A stretch of DNA of 64,000 nucleotides from JAJPKK01 sp963844635. GTDB taxonomy: Bacteria; Pseudomonadota; Alphaproteobacteria; Rhizobiales; Xanthobacteraceae. The stretch is taken from the NCBI GenBank assembly GCA_963844635.1, contig CAWJPD010000001.1:425928-489927 (forward strand). Direction: 5' to 3'. Of the stretch, positions 18,717-29,579 are shown in pieces (positions within the stretch are counted from its first letter, which is position 1; the number at the start of each line of letters is the position of its first letter). The notes under the pieces are model-generated. The model made no database searches and was not told the origin of the DNA. It worked only from the letters and a program-made list of their open reading frames with translations. The translations under genes were made by a program, and so were the position numbers.

Positions 18717-19946
18717 ATGGGCGAGAACTTTAGCAAGACGTACATCCGAGACCTTCCCCCGCCCGGAAAGGCGAACAAAATCTACTATGACGACCAAGTG
18801 CACGGATTCGGGATTCGAGTGACCGCGGGAGGCGCCAAGTCTTTTGTATTGAACTATCGAACCCAGTCCGGTCGCGAGCGGCGGATCACCATCGGTGGGT
18901 TTGGCGACTGGGCGGTCGAAGCGGCTCGCAAGGAGGCACGTCGCCTACGGCAGATCGTCGATCAGGGCGGCGATCCGCTGGGCGATATCGAAGCGCTCCG
19001 GGCGGCGCCGACGATGTCGGAACTGTGCGACCGCTTCATCGCCGAGCATGTGTCGCGCAAACGCGCTGGCACGCAGGTTGACTACAAGTCGATCATCGAA
19101 AAGCACGTGCGTCCGTTTTTTTTCGGCAAGCACACCAAGGCTGCTGACGTGTCCTTTCAGGACGTCGACCGCCTGCACCGCAAGATCACCGGCGATGGGC
19201 ACGCCCGCCGCGCCAACACCACCGTCGCTGTGTTGAGCAAAATGTTTAGCCTAGCCGTCCGCTGGGGAATGCGTCCGGACAACCCATGCAAAGGCATCGA
19301 GCGCAACGTTGAAACATCACGCCGCCGCTATCTCAAAGGCGGTGAAATGCAGGCGCTGATCGCAGCGCTCACTGAATATCCGAATCAGCAGATAGCCAAC
19401 GTTTTTCGCTTGCTGCTGATGACAGGGGCTCGTCGCGGCGAAGTTTTGTCGGCGCGGTGGGCCGAGATCGATTTGACGACTGGCATATGGGCGAAATTGG
19501 CGTCGTCGACCAAGCAAAATGAGCCGCACGAAGCGCCACTGTCGGCGCCAGCACGGCAGCTGCTCAGCGAGATTTGCCAAGCGCAGATCGCCAAGACAAG
19601 AGTACTTGGCGAATTTGTGTTTCCAGGCGCTGGCAAGTCGGCTCATATCGTCGAAGTGAAAAAAGCGTGGCGCACCGTCACCAAGACAGCGGACATCAAC
19701 GGATTACGCATTCACGATTTAAGGCATTGTTTTGCCAGCGAATTGGTGTCGAGCGGCGCGTCGCTGGCGCTAATCGGCAGTCTGTTAGGACATGCGAGTC
19801 CACAAACTACTTCGAGATACGCACACATGTTCCAAGATGCCCAGCGCGCGGCCGTCGAGAAGGTTGGCGCTATTATTGTCAACGCTGGCAAGACTGAGAC
19901 GGCAGCGGAAATCGTGCCGCTGCCTAAGCGTGGACGGCGACCGTGA
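18717..19946 (+). CDS. Tyrosine integrase of element 1
   Basis: 409 residues with an N-terminal DUF4102-type domain (YYDDQVHGFGIRVTAGGAKSFVLNYR), a SAM-like core-binding domain, and a C-terminal catalytic domain. Catalytic residues are the Arg in LLLMTGARRGEVL, HDLRHCF, LLGHASPQTTSRYAH with the nucleophilic Tyr. This is the P4/tRNA-targeting class. It begins 170 bp inside the partial tRNA-Arg copy and reads into the element, so it most likely catalysed integration at tRNA-Arg. Unusually it sits at the end away from the intact tRNA gene. The frame is intact. Confidence 0.95.
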   Translation: MGENFSKTYIRDLPPPGKANKIYYDDQVHGFGIRVTAGGAKSFVLNYRTQSGRERRITIGGFGDWAVEAARKEARRLRQIVDQGGDPLGDIEALRAAPTMSELCDRFIAEHVSRKRAGTQVDYKSIIEKHVRPFFFGKHTKAADVSFQDVDRLHRKITGDGHARRANTTVAVLSKMFSLAVRWGMRPDNPCKGIERNVETSRRRYLKGGEMQALIAALTEYPNQQIANVFRLLLMTGARRGEVLSARWAEIDLTTGIWAKLASSTKQNEPHEAPLSAPARQLLSEICQAQIAKTRVLGEFVFPGAGKSAHIVEVKKAWRTVTKTADINGLRIHDLRHCFASELVSSGASLALIGSLLGHASPQTTSRYAHMFQDAQRAAVEKVGAIIVNAGKTETAAEIVPLPKRGRRP

Positions 19947-20362
19947 ACCGCGTTTATGCCCTCGGTCCTGAATTTCAGGCCGACATCGATGCCAGACTGG
20001 CGGCGATCGAGGAAGTCTGCCCGAGATCGACCGGCAGCGAGCGCGACCGTCATCTTCTTGCCGCCCTCCAATTGTGCGGACCGTTCCGACCGCTTCCCTA
20101 CTGGCTGTACGCCTCCCTGCGCGAGTTGCTGCTTGCCCGCATGCCGCAAGGGACGGTCCATGAGAAGCGCTGGAACCTAGTTCTCGCCTTACGCGACGAG
20201 TCGAGATTCACATGGCAGGACACATTCCAGCGTGCCCAAGAGCTGCTTACCGGGACGCCGGAACAGGGCAGCGCCGACGCAATCCGAAAATCCTATGAAT
20301 TGATTGAGAGCAAACTGCCTCCCGAGCAGCGCCGTCCGCGCACGTACCGGCGCCGCGACTAG
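19943..20362 (+). CDS. Element 1 hypothetical protein, coupled to integrase
   Basis: 139 residues starting at GTG within the integrase stop (4-base overlap), so the two genes are probably translationally coupled. The sequence is helical and soluble (PEFQADIDARLAAIEEV, LPYWLYASLRELLLARM, RFTWQDTFQRAQELL) with a basic end RRPRTYRRRD. I recognise no family. Position suggests a recombination accessory or regulator, but that is only inference. Confidence 0.7.
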   Translation: MNRVYALGPEFQADIDARLAAIEEVCPRSTGSERDRHLLAALQLCGPFRPLPYWLYASLRELLLARMPQGTVHEKRWNLVLALRDESRFTWQDTFQRAQELLTGTPEQGSADAIRKSYELIESKLPPEQRRPRTYRRRD

Positions 20363-20443
20363 GGAAATAAATCGCAAACTCTTTCCCTAGATACTGGCAA
20401 CTTCCACCGAACATATCTTAGGTGTCCCGTTGAGGAACACCTC

Positions 20444-20710
20444 ATGTCCGACCAATCGTCTCAAAACACCGTCAAATCCCGCCGCCCGCACCCGCGCCAC
20501 CACATCGAGATCGCAGGCGACGTGTTGATGCCGCGCGACGAATTCGCGCTTGAAGTTCTCGGCGTGTGCACGAAGACCGCAGCACGAATGAATTTGCCGA
20601 CGACCTACATCGGCGGCTTGGCCTTCGTGGCGCGGGACGCCAGTCTGAAAATCGTGGCCGAAAAGGTCCGCCAACGCAATCAACCGCCAGCACGAAACCG
20701 CGGACGGTAA
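20444..20710 (+). CDS. AlpA/excisionase-like small DNA-binding protein
   Basis: 88 residues. The central segment MPRDEFALEVLGVCTKTAARMNLPTTYIGG resembles the winged-helix/MerR-like fold of AlpA and phage excisionases, in which a helix-turn-helix is followed by a short wing; the C-terminal KVRQRNQPPARNRGR is basic. Such proteins activate integrase expression or direct excision. It lies 500 bp downstream of the integrase on the same strand. Assignment rests on pattern and position only. Confidence 0.6.
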   Translation: MSDQSSQNTVKSRRPHPRHHIEIAGDVLMPRDEFALEVLGVCTKTAARMNLPTTYIGGLAFVARDASLKIVAEKVRQRNQPPARNRGR

Positions 20711-20993
20711 GCGCGCTACGAGACCGCTGTTGACAACTTCGAGATCGTATATCCTTGTTGATTTTTCCCAACTGCTGACAGTGTTAACGGCTTTGGATGA
20801 TCTATTACGACTAAAGAAACGAAGAAACTTCGCGGCGAGCAGCAACTACGCATGCTGTCCAAAGTACAATTTGCCGAGCTGCTGCGTTCCTTCGGCGTCA
20901 CGCCGAAGATGACTTGGCCTTTGAATTGGACCCGGTGACAATGAGTGTTCGATCCAACAGAATTTCTTTCTGACGAGAAAGGTAAACCAGCCG

Positions 20994-21495
20994 ATGCCCA
21001 ACGATAACGTCGTCCACCCCGACCGCCGCCGTCAACTGATTTCTGAACATTCTGGAAACCAGAGGCGACCGCTGCACTGCCGAACGCGAGATGCTCGCTG
21101 TCGTCCGCTCCACCATCGCCGATGCGAGCATGAAGGAGGTCCAAAGCATCGCGATCCGCGACGGCATGCGCACGTTCCTGGCGAGAACCGAAAAGCCGGA
21201 AAATATGACGCAGAAGGAATTTGCAGACTTGATTGTCGAGGCCAAAAAGATGGAGGACGACCTCGAAAATCTCGAACCGCTCTGGTTGGCGCACCAAGAC
21301 AGGACATTTACGGAAATTCGCGCGTTATGGTTTGCGATATACGGCGCCATCAATCTTAACCCGACCGTCAATGCCGTCGTTGGCTCGACACAGTCGTGGC
21401 CGCTGCGGTTCGCCGCATTACGTGCTGCCGTCCCGCAGGCTACCGCCGAAGACATCAAGCTCGTCTTTACCGAATTGGGTGGGACCGTCGGATGA
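20994..21495 (+). CDS. Element 1 hypothetical helical protein, one frame change
   Basis: The start MPNDNVVHPDRRRQLI at 20994 and the downstream frame FLNILETRGDRCTAEREMLAVV are joined by a one-base slip near 21044; the second frame alone begins at ATG 21091. The corrected protein is about 166 residues, helical, with MTQKEFADLIVEAKKMEDDLENL. It overlaps the next gene by ATGA, so it belongs to the replication operon of the element. No recognised family. Confidence 0.6.
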
Positions 21496-24400
21496 CCCTT
21501 GCTGCCGTTCCGGGCAGTTCGGCGCAACCTGTCGTCCACCTGACGCAGCTTACCCCGCAAGGACCCCAATATGCGGGGAAGTGCATCGATGCAAACGGCG
21601 ATATCAGGCAGGACCGGATCAAGTATTGGACCTGGAAACTGATCCCGATCCACGATCTGGCCGACCTGTTCGACCAGATCAGGTACAAACAACGCCGCAG
21701 CCTCTGCTTAATCCGCGGCGCGCCGCACGGGACGACGCCGCGCGTGACCCGGCGCATGCGCGCGGGCGATGATTATCACCACGGTTTCGTCGACGCGCCG
21801 ACCGCGTGGCTGGCGCTTGATGTCGACGACGCGCCGCTGCCCCCCGGCGAGGACTGGCTGCGCGACCCGGAAGGTGCAGTGCTGAGCATCGTCGATCGAT
21901 TTGGCAATGCCTTCCGCGATGCCGGTTTCGTCTGGCAGTTCACCGCCCAGCACGGCCTCGAACGTGGTCGGGACGGCAGATGGACCGGTGGTCTCACCCG
22001 CGGAACCGTGCGGGTCCGGCTGCACTATCTGCTGGACTGCCCGATCAGCTACGGACCGACCGTCAGCTGGCTGCGCATGCTGAAGGCGTTCGTTCCCGAG
22101 CTCGACAAATCAACAGGGCGCGTCGTCCAGCCCATCTACACGGCCGCACCGCTGTTTGAAGCCGACAACGATCCGATCCCGAGACGGGTTGGCTTGATCG
22201 AGGGAACGGAGGAGCGGCTGCACGTCCCGCACGATCTCGAAGTCGAGGGCCGTTGGTTTCGGGCCGAAGGGCGACGCAGCAGCAGCGTGCTGGACCATCC
22301 CGATCGCGGCAGCGAGGTTGACCATCCCAACCTCGATGCCGCTATCACGGCGATCGGCACGCCAGTAACCGGCGACGGGCGCGGCGACATCTATCCTCAT
22401 CTCAAGAGCGCAGCGCGTCACCTGGTGCAGAACAACCCGCGTACCGAACACGTGTCGGTCGATGCCTATGTCGCCGCGCTGGAAACCACGCTGCGGCGGC
22501 TGATCGAACGCCACCGCCGCGAGATAGCCGAGAATTTGCGCCGTCACCGGAGAAGCAAGGCCGACCTCGCCCGCGAGGTCGATGACGATATCGGCCGCTA
22601 CATCCGCTGGCTGGTCGAACACCCGGAATCCCAGCGCAAGACGGTTAGACGCTGTTCGATCCGGTGGCGCCACCCCCTCCACGCCCGGGCCCGAGACATC
22701 TTCGATGCCGACCAGTTTTCAAGGGCAAGTCATGAAGCTCGTTCGCGACCCGACCGGCTCCGGCAAGTCGACCAAGATGCGCAGGCGGGCGGTGCGGGTC
22801 GCACAGCAACTGACGCGCGGCGAAGTCGTGGTGATCGCGGTGCCGCGCCACAAGTTGGGACAGGAGCAGATCGAGGCGCTGCGCGATGAACACCGCGGCA
22901 CCGGCCTGAGATTTGCGATCTGGCGCGGACGGGAAGCCGAAGACCCGCAGGACACGCAGCACCGCATGTGCCGACGCCATGAGGAAGCGACAAAAGTCGC
23001 GAGGATCGGGCTGTCGGTCGACAAGACCTTGTGCCGTCATGGCGCGATGCGCTGTCCGTACTTCGATACATGCGGATATCAGCGCCAGAACACCACGGCC
23101 GACATCTGGCTGGTCGCACACCAGACGTTAATACATCCCAAGCCGACGGCGATCGGCCCGGTGCGGGAGCTGATGATCGACGAGGACCCGCTGCACGCCT
23201 TGCAGGTGACGGACGAACTGGAGATCGACGCGTTCGACCGGGAGACGCAGCGCGGCAGCGACGCTGATGTCCTGACCAGGGAATCGCCATAACCTGACCG
23301 ACCTGCTGGAGGCGCTGCCGGACGGACCGGTGCCAAAGAGCGCTCTCGCAGCGGAGTTTGGCGAACTCCGTGCCGGCCATCAGATTCCGCGCGAGTGGCA
23401 GCAGAAGGTCGAGCCCGGGATCACGCCGGCCATGACGAAGCGGCAGGTCGAGGATGCGGCGGCGACAGCGGCCGGCAACGCCGTCGTGCTCAAGCGCGTG
23501 AAGCTGTGGCATACCGTCGAGCTGGCGGTCGCCGAGGATGCGCCTGAGCTGAGCGGACGGCTGGCGGTGAAGACGCGCGATGACAAGCGAATCGTCGTCA
23601 TGCGCGAGCGCAAGGACATTCACGAAGATTTCGGCCTGCCGTCCTTCATCGCGGACGCCACCGCCGACCTGGAACTGCTAAAGCTGGTCTGGCCGCAGGT
23701 GCAGACCGACCGCAAGCTTTATCCGCTGATGGAGCACGTCCGCTTCCGCCAGATGGTGGATCGCAGCTTCAGCATGGACGCGATCGTCGCCACCGGCGCC
23801 AATGTCGAGGACAGGCGTCGGAAGGCACGAAGAATGTGGGCCGCCCTGTTGTGCGACGCCAGCCGCTACGGCGGGCAGCGGCCCGTCATGGTGGTCACCT
23901 ACAAAGCGACGGAAGACTACATCAAAAGCCACTTGTACGTGCCGCCCTGGATCACGCTGGCCCATCATGGCGGTGTCGCCGGAACCGACCAGTGGCGCGA
24001 CGTGCGCGCCATCTACATCGTCGGGCGGACATTGCCTGATGCCGAGCACGTCACCGTCACGGCCGAAGTTCTGACCGGGGTCGGCATCGCCGAGCGCCGT
24101 TATGTCGAGGTCGAAGTGCCGATCCATGTCCATGAGCAGGACGGCTGCAATGCCGTGATGGTCAAGCAGTGGCGGCATTCGCATCCGGTGGCCGAACGGG
24201 TGCGCAGGAAGATATGCGAGGGCGGGTTGATGCAGGCTATCGGGCGCGTGCGGGGGATGTGGCGGGACGAGTTCAATCCGGTCGATGTCAACATCTGGAC
24301 CGACGTGCCGGTGACGGACGAACTGGGCTATCCCGTCGAGGCCATCCTGTGGGACGATGTCACGCCCAGCGTTGAGCAGACCATGATCGGTGTTGGTGGT

Positions 24401-24805
24401 GTGTGGCTGGAGAATGCCAAGGATGCAGCGTCCGCTTATCCCGGCCTGTTCACTCATGATGCGTTGAGACAAGCGAGGACTGTGAGTTTTCCCTATAATA
24501 GAACTCTTATAGGAGATTCTCACACTCCTCACCAAAACCACCCTTCAACCCAGGCCAACTATCTGCCAATGGATACGCTCTACGGTACCGTAGAACATTT
24601 GTTCGGAAGATTTCAGTCCACAACACCACCAACCACACGATATCGCAAAGCCGGACGCGGACAGAAAGCAGTGGTCGCCGCCTTCATTCCTGGGTTCGAC
24701 AGACAGGATTGCCATGGTTGGCTCGAACGGAAGCTGGGACCATTGGCCGAGTTCGAGTTCATCGTTCCGAGGCGTCCACCACCACCACGATTGCGATCAT
24801 TGTGA
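21492..24805 (+). CDS. Primase/helicase-like replication protein of element 1, two frame changes
   Basis: Three consecutive frames form one protein of about 1100 residues. The first third (AWLALDVDDAPLPPGEDW, VWQFTAQHGLE, VRVRLHYLL) has the acidic pattern of archaeo-eukaryotic-type primases. After a slip near 22650-22730 comes a helicase core: P-loop DPTGSGKST, a four-cysteine-type segment CRHGAMRCPYFDTCGY like the Fe-S region of XPD/DinG helicases, and Walker B LMIDEDP. After a second slip near 23280 the C-terminal helicase part continues (VVTYKATEDYI, GGLMQAIGRVRG). It probably initiates and unwinds element DNA. The function is inferred; no close family is recognised. Confidence 0.68.
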
Positions 24806-25367
24806 GTGAAACGCAGCCAACCGTGTCCTGGAACGAAGATGACGACCGGTCGTGATGATGCCGCACGATTGAGAAAAAACCAGACAAACGGCCAGCCATC
24901 ATGATGACGGGCAGCACCGCTCCTTGAGCCCGTCCAGAGAACTCCTGATCACCATTAGCCCAGACCCTTTGGGAAACCCTCGAACCTCTGGGAGCCCACA
25001 GCCATCCCGCTGCCGCACCTGTCAACGGGCACAGAAATTTCCGCGAAAGTGGGCTTTGAATTTTCCCTGACGCTCTACCCGCCTCCCGACCCTTCGAAAA
25101 AGCCTCTTGCACCACTGAAGAATGCAAAATCCTTCCGACCGCAAAAAAAACAGTGTCGCAGTTCTCATTCCTGACGCACGATTCCTTGGCTTTTGATCGT
25201 CAGAATCATTGACGAATTCCCCCAAGTGGTATGTGAATCAGATTAGTAATCTGATGTCATTACTGGTATAACGTTCTGATACGACTTGACTTTAATCAAA
25301 ATAGCCGTTACCGTGTCCGCTAGGTCCGCATCACTTCCAAGAAACCAGATCGAACTGGACGCTGGAA
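24806..25367. other. 562-bp non-coding gap in element 1 with palindromes
   Basis: No supported gene. A perfect 12-bp palindrome ACGACCGGTCGT lies at 24842-24853. AT content rises towards 25200-25310, just before the next operon. Confidence 0.5.
25237..25255. promoter_or_regulatory. 19-bp perfect palindrome, candidate operator
   Basis: ATCAGATTA-G-TAATCTGAT: two 9-bp arms around one base, 112 bp upstream of the terminase-region operon. Size and symmetry fit a dimeric helix-turn-helix repressor site. Confidence 0.5.
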
Positions 25368-25772
25368 ATGACCTTGGAGATGCCCGCGACAAGGACGAGT
25401 CTCGCCGAGCGAAAGGCGATGGCAAGGTCGCGGGTCAGCAACGGAAGCGATCTGCTTCCCGATGTTGATGGGCGTTCCATTATTGCTCGCCGCTATCGCG
25501 ACATCTCCAGCGCGATCTTGTCTGAGCAAGGTGGCGAAGACGTGTGCTCGGAAGCGCGCAAGCAACTCGTCCGCCGCTTCGCCGCCGCCGCTGTGCTCGC
25601 CGAACAGATGGAAGCGAAGCTTGCGCGTGGGGAGACCATCGACATCAACGAGCACGCGCTGCTGTGCTCGACCATGGTGAGAGTGGCTCGCCAGATCGGC
25701 GTCGATCGAATCCCGAAGGACATCACGTCGCCGCGCCTCTCTGACATCCTTAAAGGGCCGCCGCCGCGATGA
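25368..25772 (+). CDS. Element 1 hypothetical protein, possible small terminase partner
   Basis: 134 residues, helical (EARKQLVRRFAAAAVLAEQMEAKLARGE, HALLCSTMVRVARQIGVDRIPKD). Similar small proteins often precede a terminase large subunit in temperate phages, but no helix-turn-helix is clear, so a small-terminase role is a guess. It overlaps the next gene by 4 bases and heads the operon leading to the terminase. Confidence 0.6.
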   Translation: MTLEMPATRTSLAERKAMARSRVSNGSDLLPDVDGRSIIARRYRDISSAILSEQGGEDVCSEARKQLVRRFAAAAVLAEQMEAKLARGETIDINEHALLCSTMVRVARQIGVDRIPKDITSPRLSDILKGPPPR

Positions 25773-26041
25773 GCGCCACAGCCACATCCATCCACGAGTT
25801 CATTGGAAATTTGCGCATCCACGCACCACGTGACTTTCATCCAATGTCGCGCACCATCATTGACCAACAGCTTGCCGAGATGCGTGAGGCTGATCCGGCA
25901 ACCGTCACGCGGCTAATGAGTTCGATCAGCTTCCGCATCGCCCGTGATCTGCGTTGGGAAGCCGAGACACGTTCATCGCTGGGCCAACACAAAGACGCAT
26001 GGAAGCTTCTAAGACGTGCCGACAGGTTCGATCATGACTGA
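25769..26041 (+). CDS. Element 1 small hypothetical protein
   Basis: 90 residues, soluble and helical (TIIDQQLAEMREADPATVTRLMSSI, WKLLRRADRFDHD). It overlaps both neighbours, by 4 bases upstream and 8 bases with the terminase start at 26034. That tight packing supports it as a real gene. No family recognised. Confidence 0.6.
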   Translation: MSATATSIHEFIGNLRIHAPRDFHPMSRTIIDQQLAEMREADPATVTRLMSSISFRIARDLRWEAETRSSLGQHKDAWKLLRRADRFDHD

Positions 26042-27576
26042 CATCAACGGCACAGCTTTGATGCATTGGCGCAGCGATCCGATGAGCTTCATCGAGACCG
26101 TCCTGTACAATCCCGAGACCAACCAACCGTACAAGTTGCTTCCCGCTCAACATGAATTTGTCAAACACGCATTCGAACTCGATGAACATGGCCGTCTGTT
26201 GTACCCAGAGTTGGTGTACGCAGCGCCCAAGAAGAGCGGCAAAACGGCGTTCGCCGCATTGATCATTCTCACCGTCATCGTCTTGTACGGCGGCACATAC
26301 GGCGAGGCCTACACGCTCGCGAATGACCTCGATCAGAGTCTTGCCCGCGTCTTTCTCGCCATCAGGCGCATCGTCGAGGCTTCGCCGCTGCTTCGCAACG
26401 AGGCCAGGATCACCGCTGACAAGATCGTGTTCCCGGCATTCGCAGGCGCGCAAATCTCCGCCATCGGCGGGGATTACGCCGGCGCTGCGGGAAGTGCCGC
26501 CAACATCAGTAATTTTGACGAACTCTGGGCCTACACGAGTGAACGTTCGCGCAGGCTCTGGGATGAAATGATACCGCCGCCGACGCGCAAGATCGCGTGC
26601 AGGTTGACGACAACATACGCCGGTTTTGAAGGCGAGAGCGTCCTGCTCGAAGAACTCTACCAGCGTGGCCTGAGGCAACCGCAGATCGGTCACAATCTGT
26701 ACGCCGGTGACGGCTTGTTGATGTTTTGGTCGCATGAGCCAGTCGCACCGTGGCAAACCGAGGCGTGGTTGGCCGAGATGCGGCGATCCCTCCGTCCAAA
26801 TCAATATCTCAGGATGATCGAAAACAGGTTTATCAGCAGCGAGTTCGAGCTTCATCAGCGTGGACGCTTGGGATCGCTGTGTTCAACCTGGTTTCAAGAT
26901 GGTCGTCACCGACAAGTCTCTCGGTGTTTTTGTCGGCGTCGACGCTTCGGTCAAACGCGACAGCACCGCAGTCGTTGCCGTGCATTGGGATCGTCAGTCG
27001 CAATGCTGCCGTCTCGTGGCTCACAAAATCTTTCAACCTAGCCCGGATCAACCGCTGGATTTCGAAACCGCGGTGGAAGGCACGGTGCTCGACTTCAACA
27101 AACGCTACCGCATCCGGTCGGCGAGATACGATCCGTACCAGATGACGGCTTCGTCGCAGCGTCTCGCGAGAGCAGGCATCAGGATGGAAGAATTCCCGCA
27201 AAGCGTCCCGAATTTAACAGCCATGTCTCAGAACCTGTTCGAACTGATCCAAGGCGGCAATCTTCAGGTTTATCCCGACGCTGCGATACGTGTTGCGATA
27301 TCCCGCGCTGTTGCGATTGAAACACCTCGTGGTTGGCGCATCGGCAAGGAGCGTCAGTCCCATAAAATTGACGTCGTCATCGCTCTCGGCATGGCCTGTC
27401 ATGCCGCCGTCCAGGCAGCGCAGGGTCATGATTACATTCTGGATTTGATGATCGATGCCGCCGACGAGTCGCAGCGTGAATTCACGCCCGATGATCCGTC
27501 GCCAAGGGTCAGGGAGTTCAGAAACCTCATCGCCTCGTACGCGTCACAGGGCGGGCTGTGGTGGAACGGGCGATGA
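26034..27576 (+). CDS. Phage terminase large subunit, one frame change
   Basis: The N-terminal ATPase has Walker A APKKSGKT at residues 64-71, then ISNFDELWAY in the Walker B region. Near 26850 the frame slips by one base, from FELHQRG to FISVDAWDRC. The second half is the RNase H-like nuclease: VGVDASVKRDSTAVVAVHW, RYDPYQM, and KIDVVIALGMACHAAVQ. Corrected length is about 513 residues, normal for TerL. The motor packages DNA into a procapsid. No portal, protease, capsid or tail gene is present in the element, so packaging would depend on a helper phage or the gene is a relic. Confidence 0.88.
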
Positions 27577-27657
27577 ACGGGCAGCACCCACTGACGGTGC
27601 CGTCTGGGCGGCGATCAACGTCATTTCCCCTCACGTACTAACAAAGGAACACGCATC

Positions 27658-28564
27658 ATGACGCGATTGACGCGATACGAAACTTACGATTTTTCCGGCA
27701 ATCGGATCGAGACCGACGATAAAGTGCTACGCGACGGACAACGGCTGCGAACGCCGCTGTACGCCATGGACGGCGTCCAACGCAGCATCGCTGAAAATGC
27801 CCACTCCACCGGCGCTGACCAATTGATCCGCGATGCCCTCGGCCAAATGCGGGTGGTGGATTCCCAAGGCTCGACCGTTGGGCTGCATCGTCCCGGCTCG
27901 CGGTATCTCCAACCGACCAATCAGGCCCAGCGTGACGCCCAGTCCAGGCATCACGAACGGATGGAAAAGCTTTACGAGGACCACGCGGCCGAAGAGGCTG
28001 AACGGTGGCGCCCCCGTCATGACGGCGAACAATCGGCCCTGAGCTTCATGGTGCCGGGCGGCAACGGGTCTCGCAATCCCGAAGGCGGCGATCCTTGGGT
28101 CAACCCTTCCTATGCAGGGTGGAAAGCTCCGCCAGCGCAGCGCGATCCCGACCGCACCGGCTACGGCAGCAACGAAACTGTCGGCCAGGTTGAAGGCGAT
28201 CGCTGCACCGTTAACGGTACGCCGGGCAGGATGCGCATGCAGGGCGGCAGATTGGTCTGTGTTCCCGGTTCGGGGGACAGTCGCGCCGATGACCTTGCCG
28301 CCGCTTATGCGTCCTACGATCACGCGATGACCCACGCGTGGCGCGCAACAGGTGACGCTCGACAAAGCGCGTTTGGCGGCAATGACGGCCAACGCGTGGG
28401 CGCCGCCTGCGCCACCGTTGACGGTTCGTCCGGAATTCATCGTCGAGAAAAACGGCCAACTGGTTTGCGTGCCGCTGGGCAGCCGAGATGCGATGGCCTA
28501 TCGGGATGCCGCGTTCGAACGACGCGACGTCGAAGATTCGGAGGCGTGGCGCAAGCGAGGCTGA
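27658..28564 (+). CDS. Element 1 hypothetical protein with internal repeat, one frame change
   Basis: The frame from 27658 reads a polar protein (YETYDFSGNRIETDDKV, NQAQRDAQSRHHERMEKLYED) up to about 28350; there the continuation moves to another frame (TLDKARLAAMTANAWAPP ... SEAWRKRG) ending at 28564. After correction, two related segments appear: CTVNGTPGRMRMQGGRLVCV and VRPEFIVEKNGQLVCV. Corrected length is about 301 residues. The position downstream of the terminase suggests a morphogenesis-associated gene, but no family is recognised. The stop overlaps the next start (TGATG). Confidence 0.6.
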
Positions 28565-28662
28565 TGGCGATGTCCACGTTCGTTGCGGTGCTGGTGTCGA
28601 CCGCGATCGCGCTGGCGCTGATCTCGCTGGTCGCCTTCGCCACCGACCGCGGGCCACGCTGA
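28564..28662 (+). CDS. 32-residue single-pass membrane peptide
   Basis: Starts in the TGATG overlap with the preceding stop. The peptide is MAMS, then one hydrophobic helix (FVAVLVSTAIALALISLVAF), then ATDRGPR. The overlap and clean membrane-helix pattern support translation. Could be a holin-like or regulatory small protein; no further evidence. Confidence 0.5.
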   Translation: MAMSTFVAVLVSTAIALALISLVAFATDRGPR

Positions 28663-28680
28663 CACAGGAGTTGAAAATCA

Positions 28681-29579
28681 TGGCAACCGCCCGCCGTGCC
28701 TCGCCGCCGCCACGTTCGGAGCGCGAAGAATTTGAAGAGCCCATCGAGGTTTCGCTGGATGATCGGACACCAGCTGCGGAGGCAACGGCGCCGCAACCGT
28801 TGGAAGATCGGATCAGAAGCGCACTGACCGAGGATGGTTCGATCAATTCGGCCAGATTGGCCGATCTGCTCGGCGAGACCGAGGAAGCGATCCGCGCCGC
28901 CGACGAAGCCGTCGCTGGTTGGTGGCAACGAGCCGAAAATATTTTCACCGGCGACGCTGCCGAAGCCCTCGGAAACCGGGACACTTGGTGTTTGATCGCG
29001 GCACGGCTGCGCGGCGCGTTGCCGAAGCTGCAACGCAAGCTCGTCGACGTTCGGAACGCCGAGGACTACGCGCGTTGGCTGGTTCAGTACGAAGCCACCA
29101 AAGCCGAACTGGATGCCGCTTGCGCAGACCTGAAAGCGCATTATCCGCCATGGGTGTCCTATTTGTGCACGCTGCTGGCCAAGATCAAAGCGATCGATGA
29201 AGCCGTTTTGTTCGTGAACAACAACAAGCCGCAACATGCGCTTGGGGACTCGAATACTCTGCGCAGCGTCGAGTGTACCGCCAAAGGTGTTGATGACCTC
29301 GGACGCAATAAGTCGATCGTCAAGGATTTGGTGCTGCCAGCATGGGAACTATCCGAGCTTGCGGCGTACCCGCCTTATCACAACCACGCGGCCGAACTCG
29401 CGATGATGCAAAGCCGCATGTACGATCGCCGCGACCATCCTCTGCGATACACTGCTGATTGGGCCCAGGCTCAGGAAACTCAACAGCGCCAGCGCGCCGC
29501 TGCCGAGCAAGAAGAAAAGGATCGTCTCGCGCGACAGCCTGTGCCGCATGGCGCTGACTGGGGTGAACGTCGAGGCTGA
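28681..29579 (+). CDS. Element 1 hypothetical protein
   Basis: 299 residues. The N-terminus is disordered and charged (SPPPRSEREEFEEPIEVSLDD), followed by a helical domain (GSINSARLADLLGETEEAIRAADEAV, RDTWCLIAARLRGALPKLQRKLVDV) and a charged helical tail (AQETQQRQRAAAEQEEKDRL). A purine-rich leader (CACAGGAG) precedes the ATG. It is the last gene of the rightward operon. I recognise no family; a scaffold-like role would fit the shape but is not supported by a motif. Confidence 0.7.
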
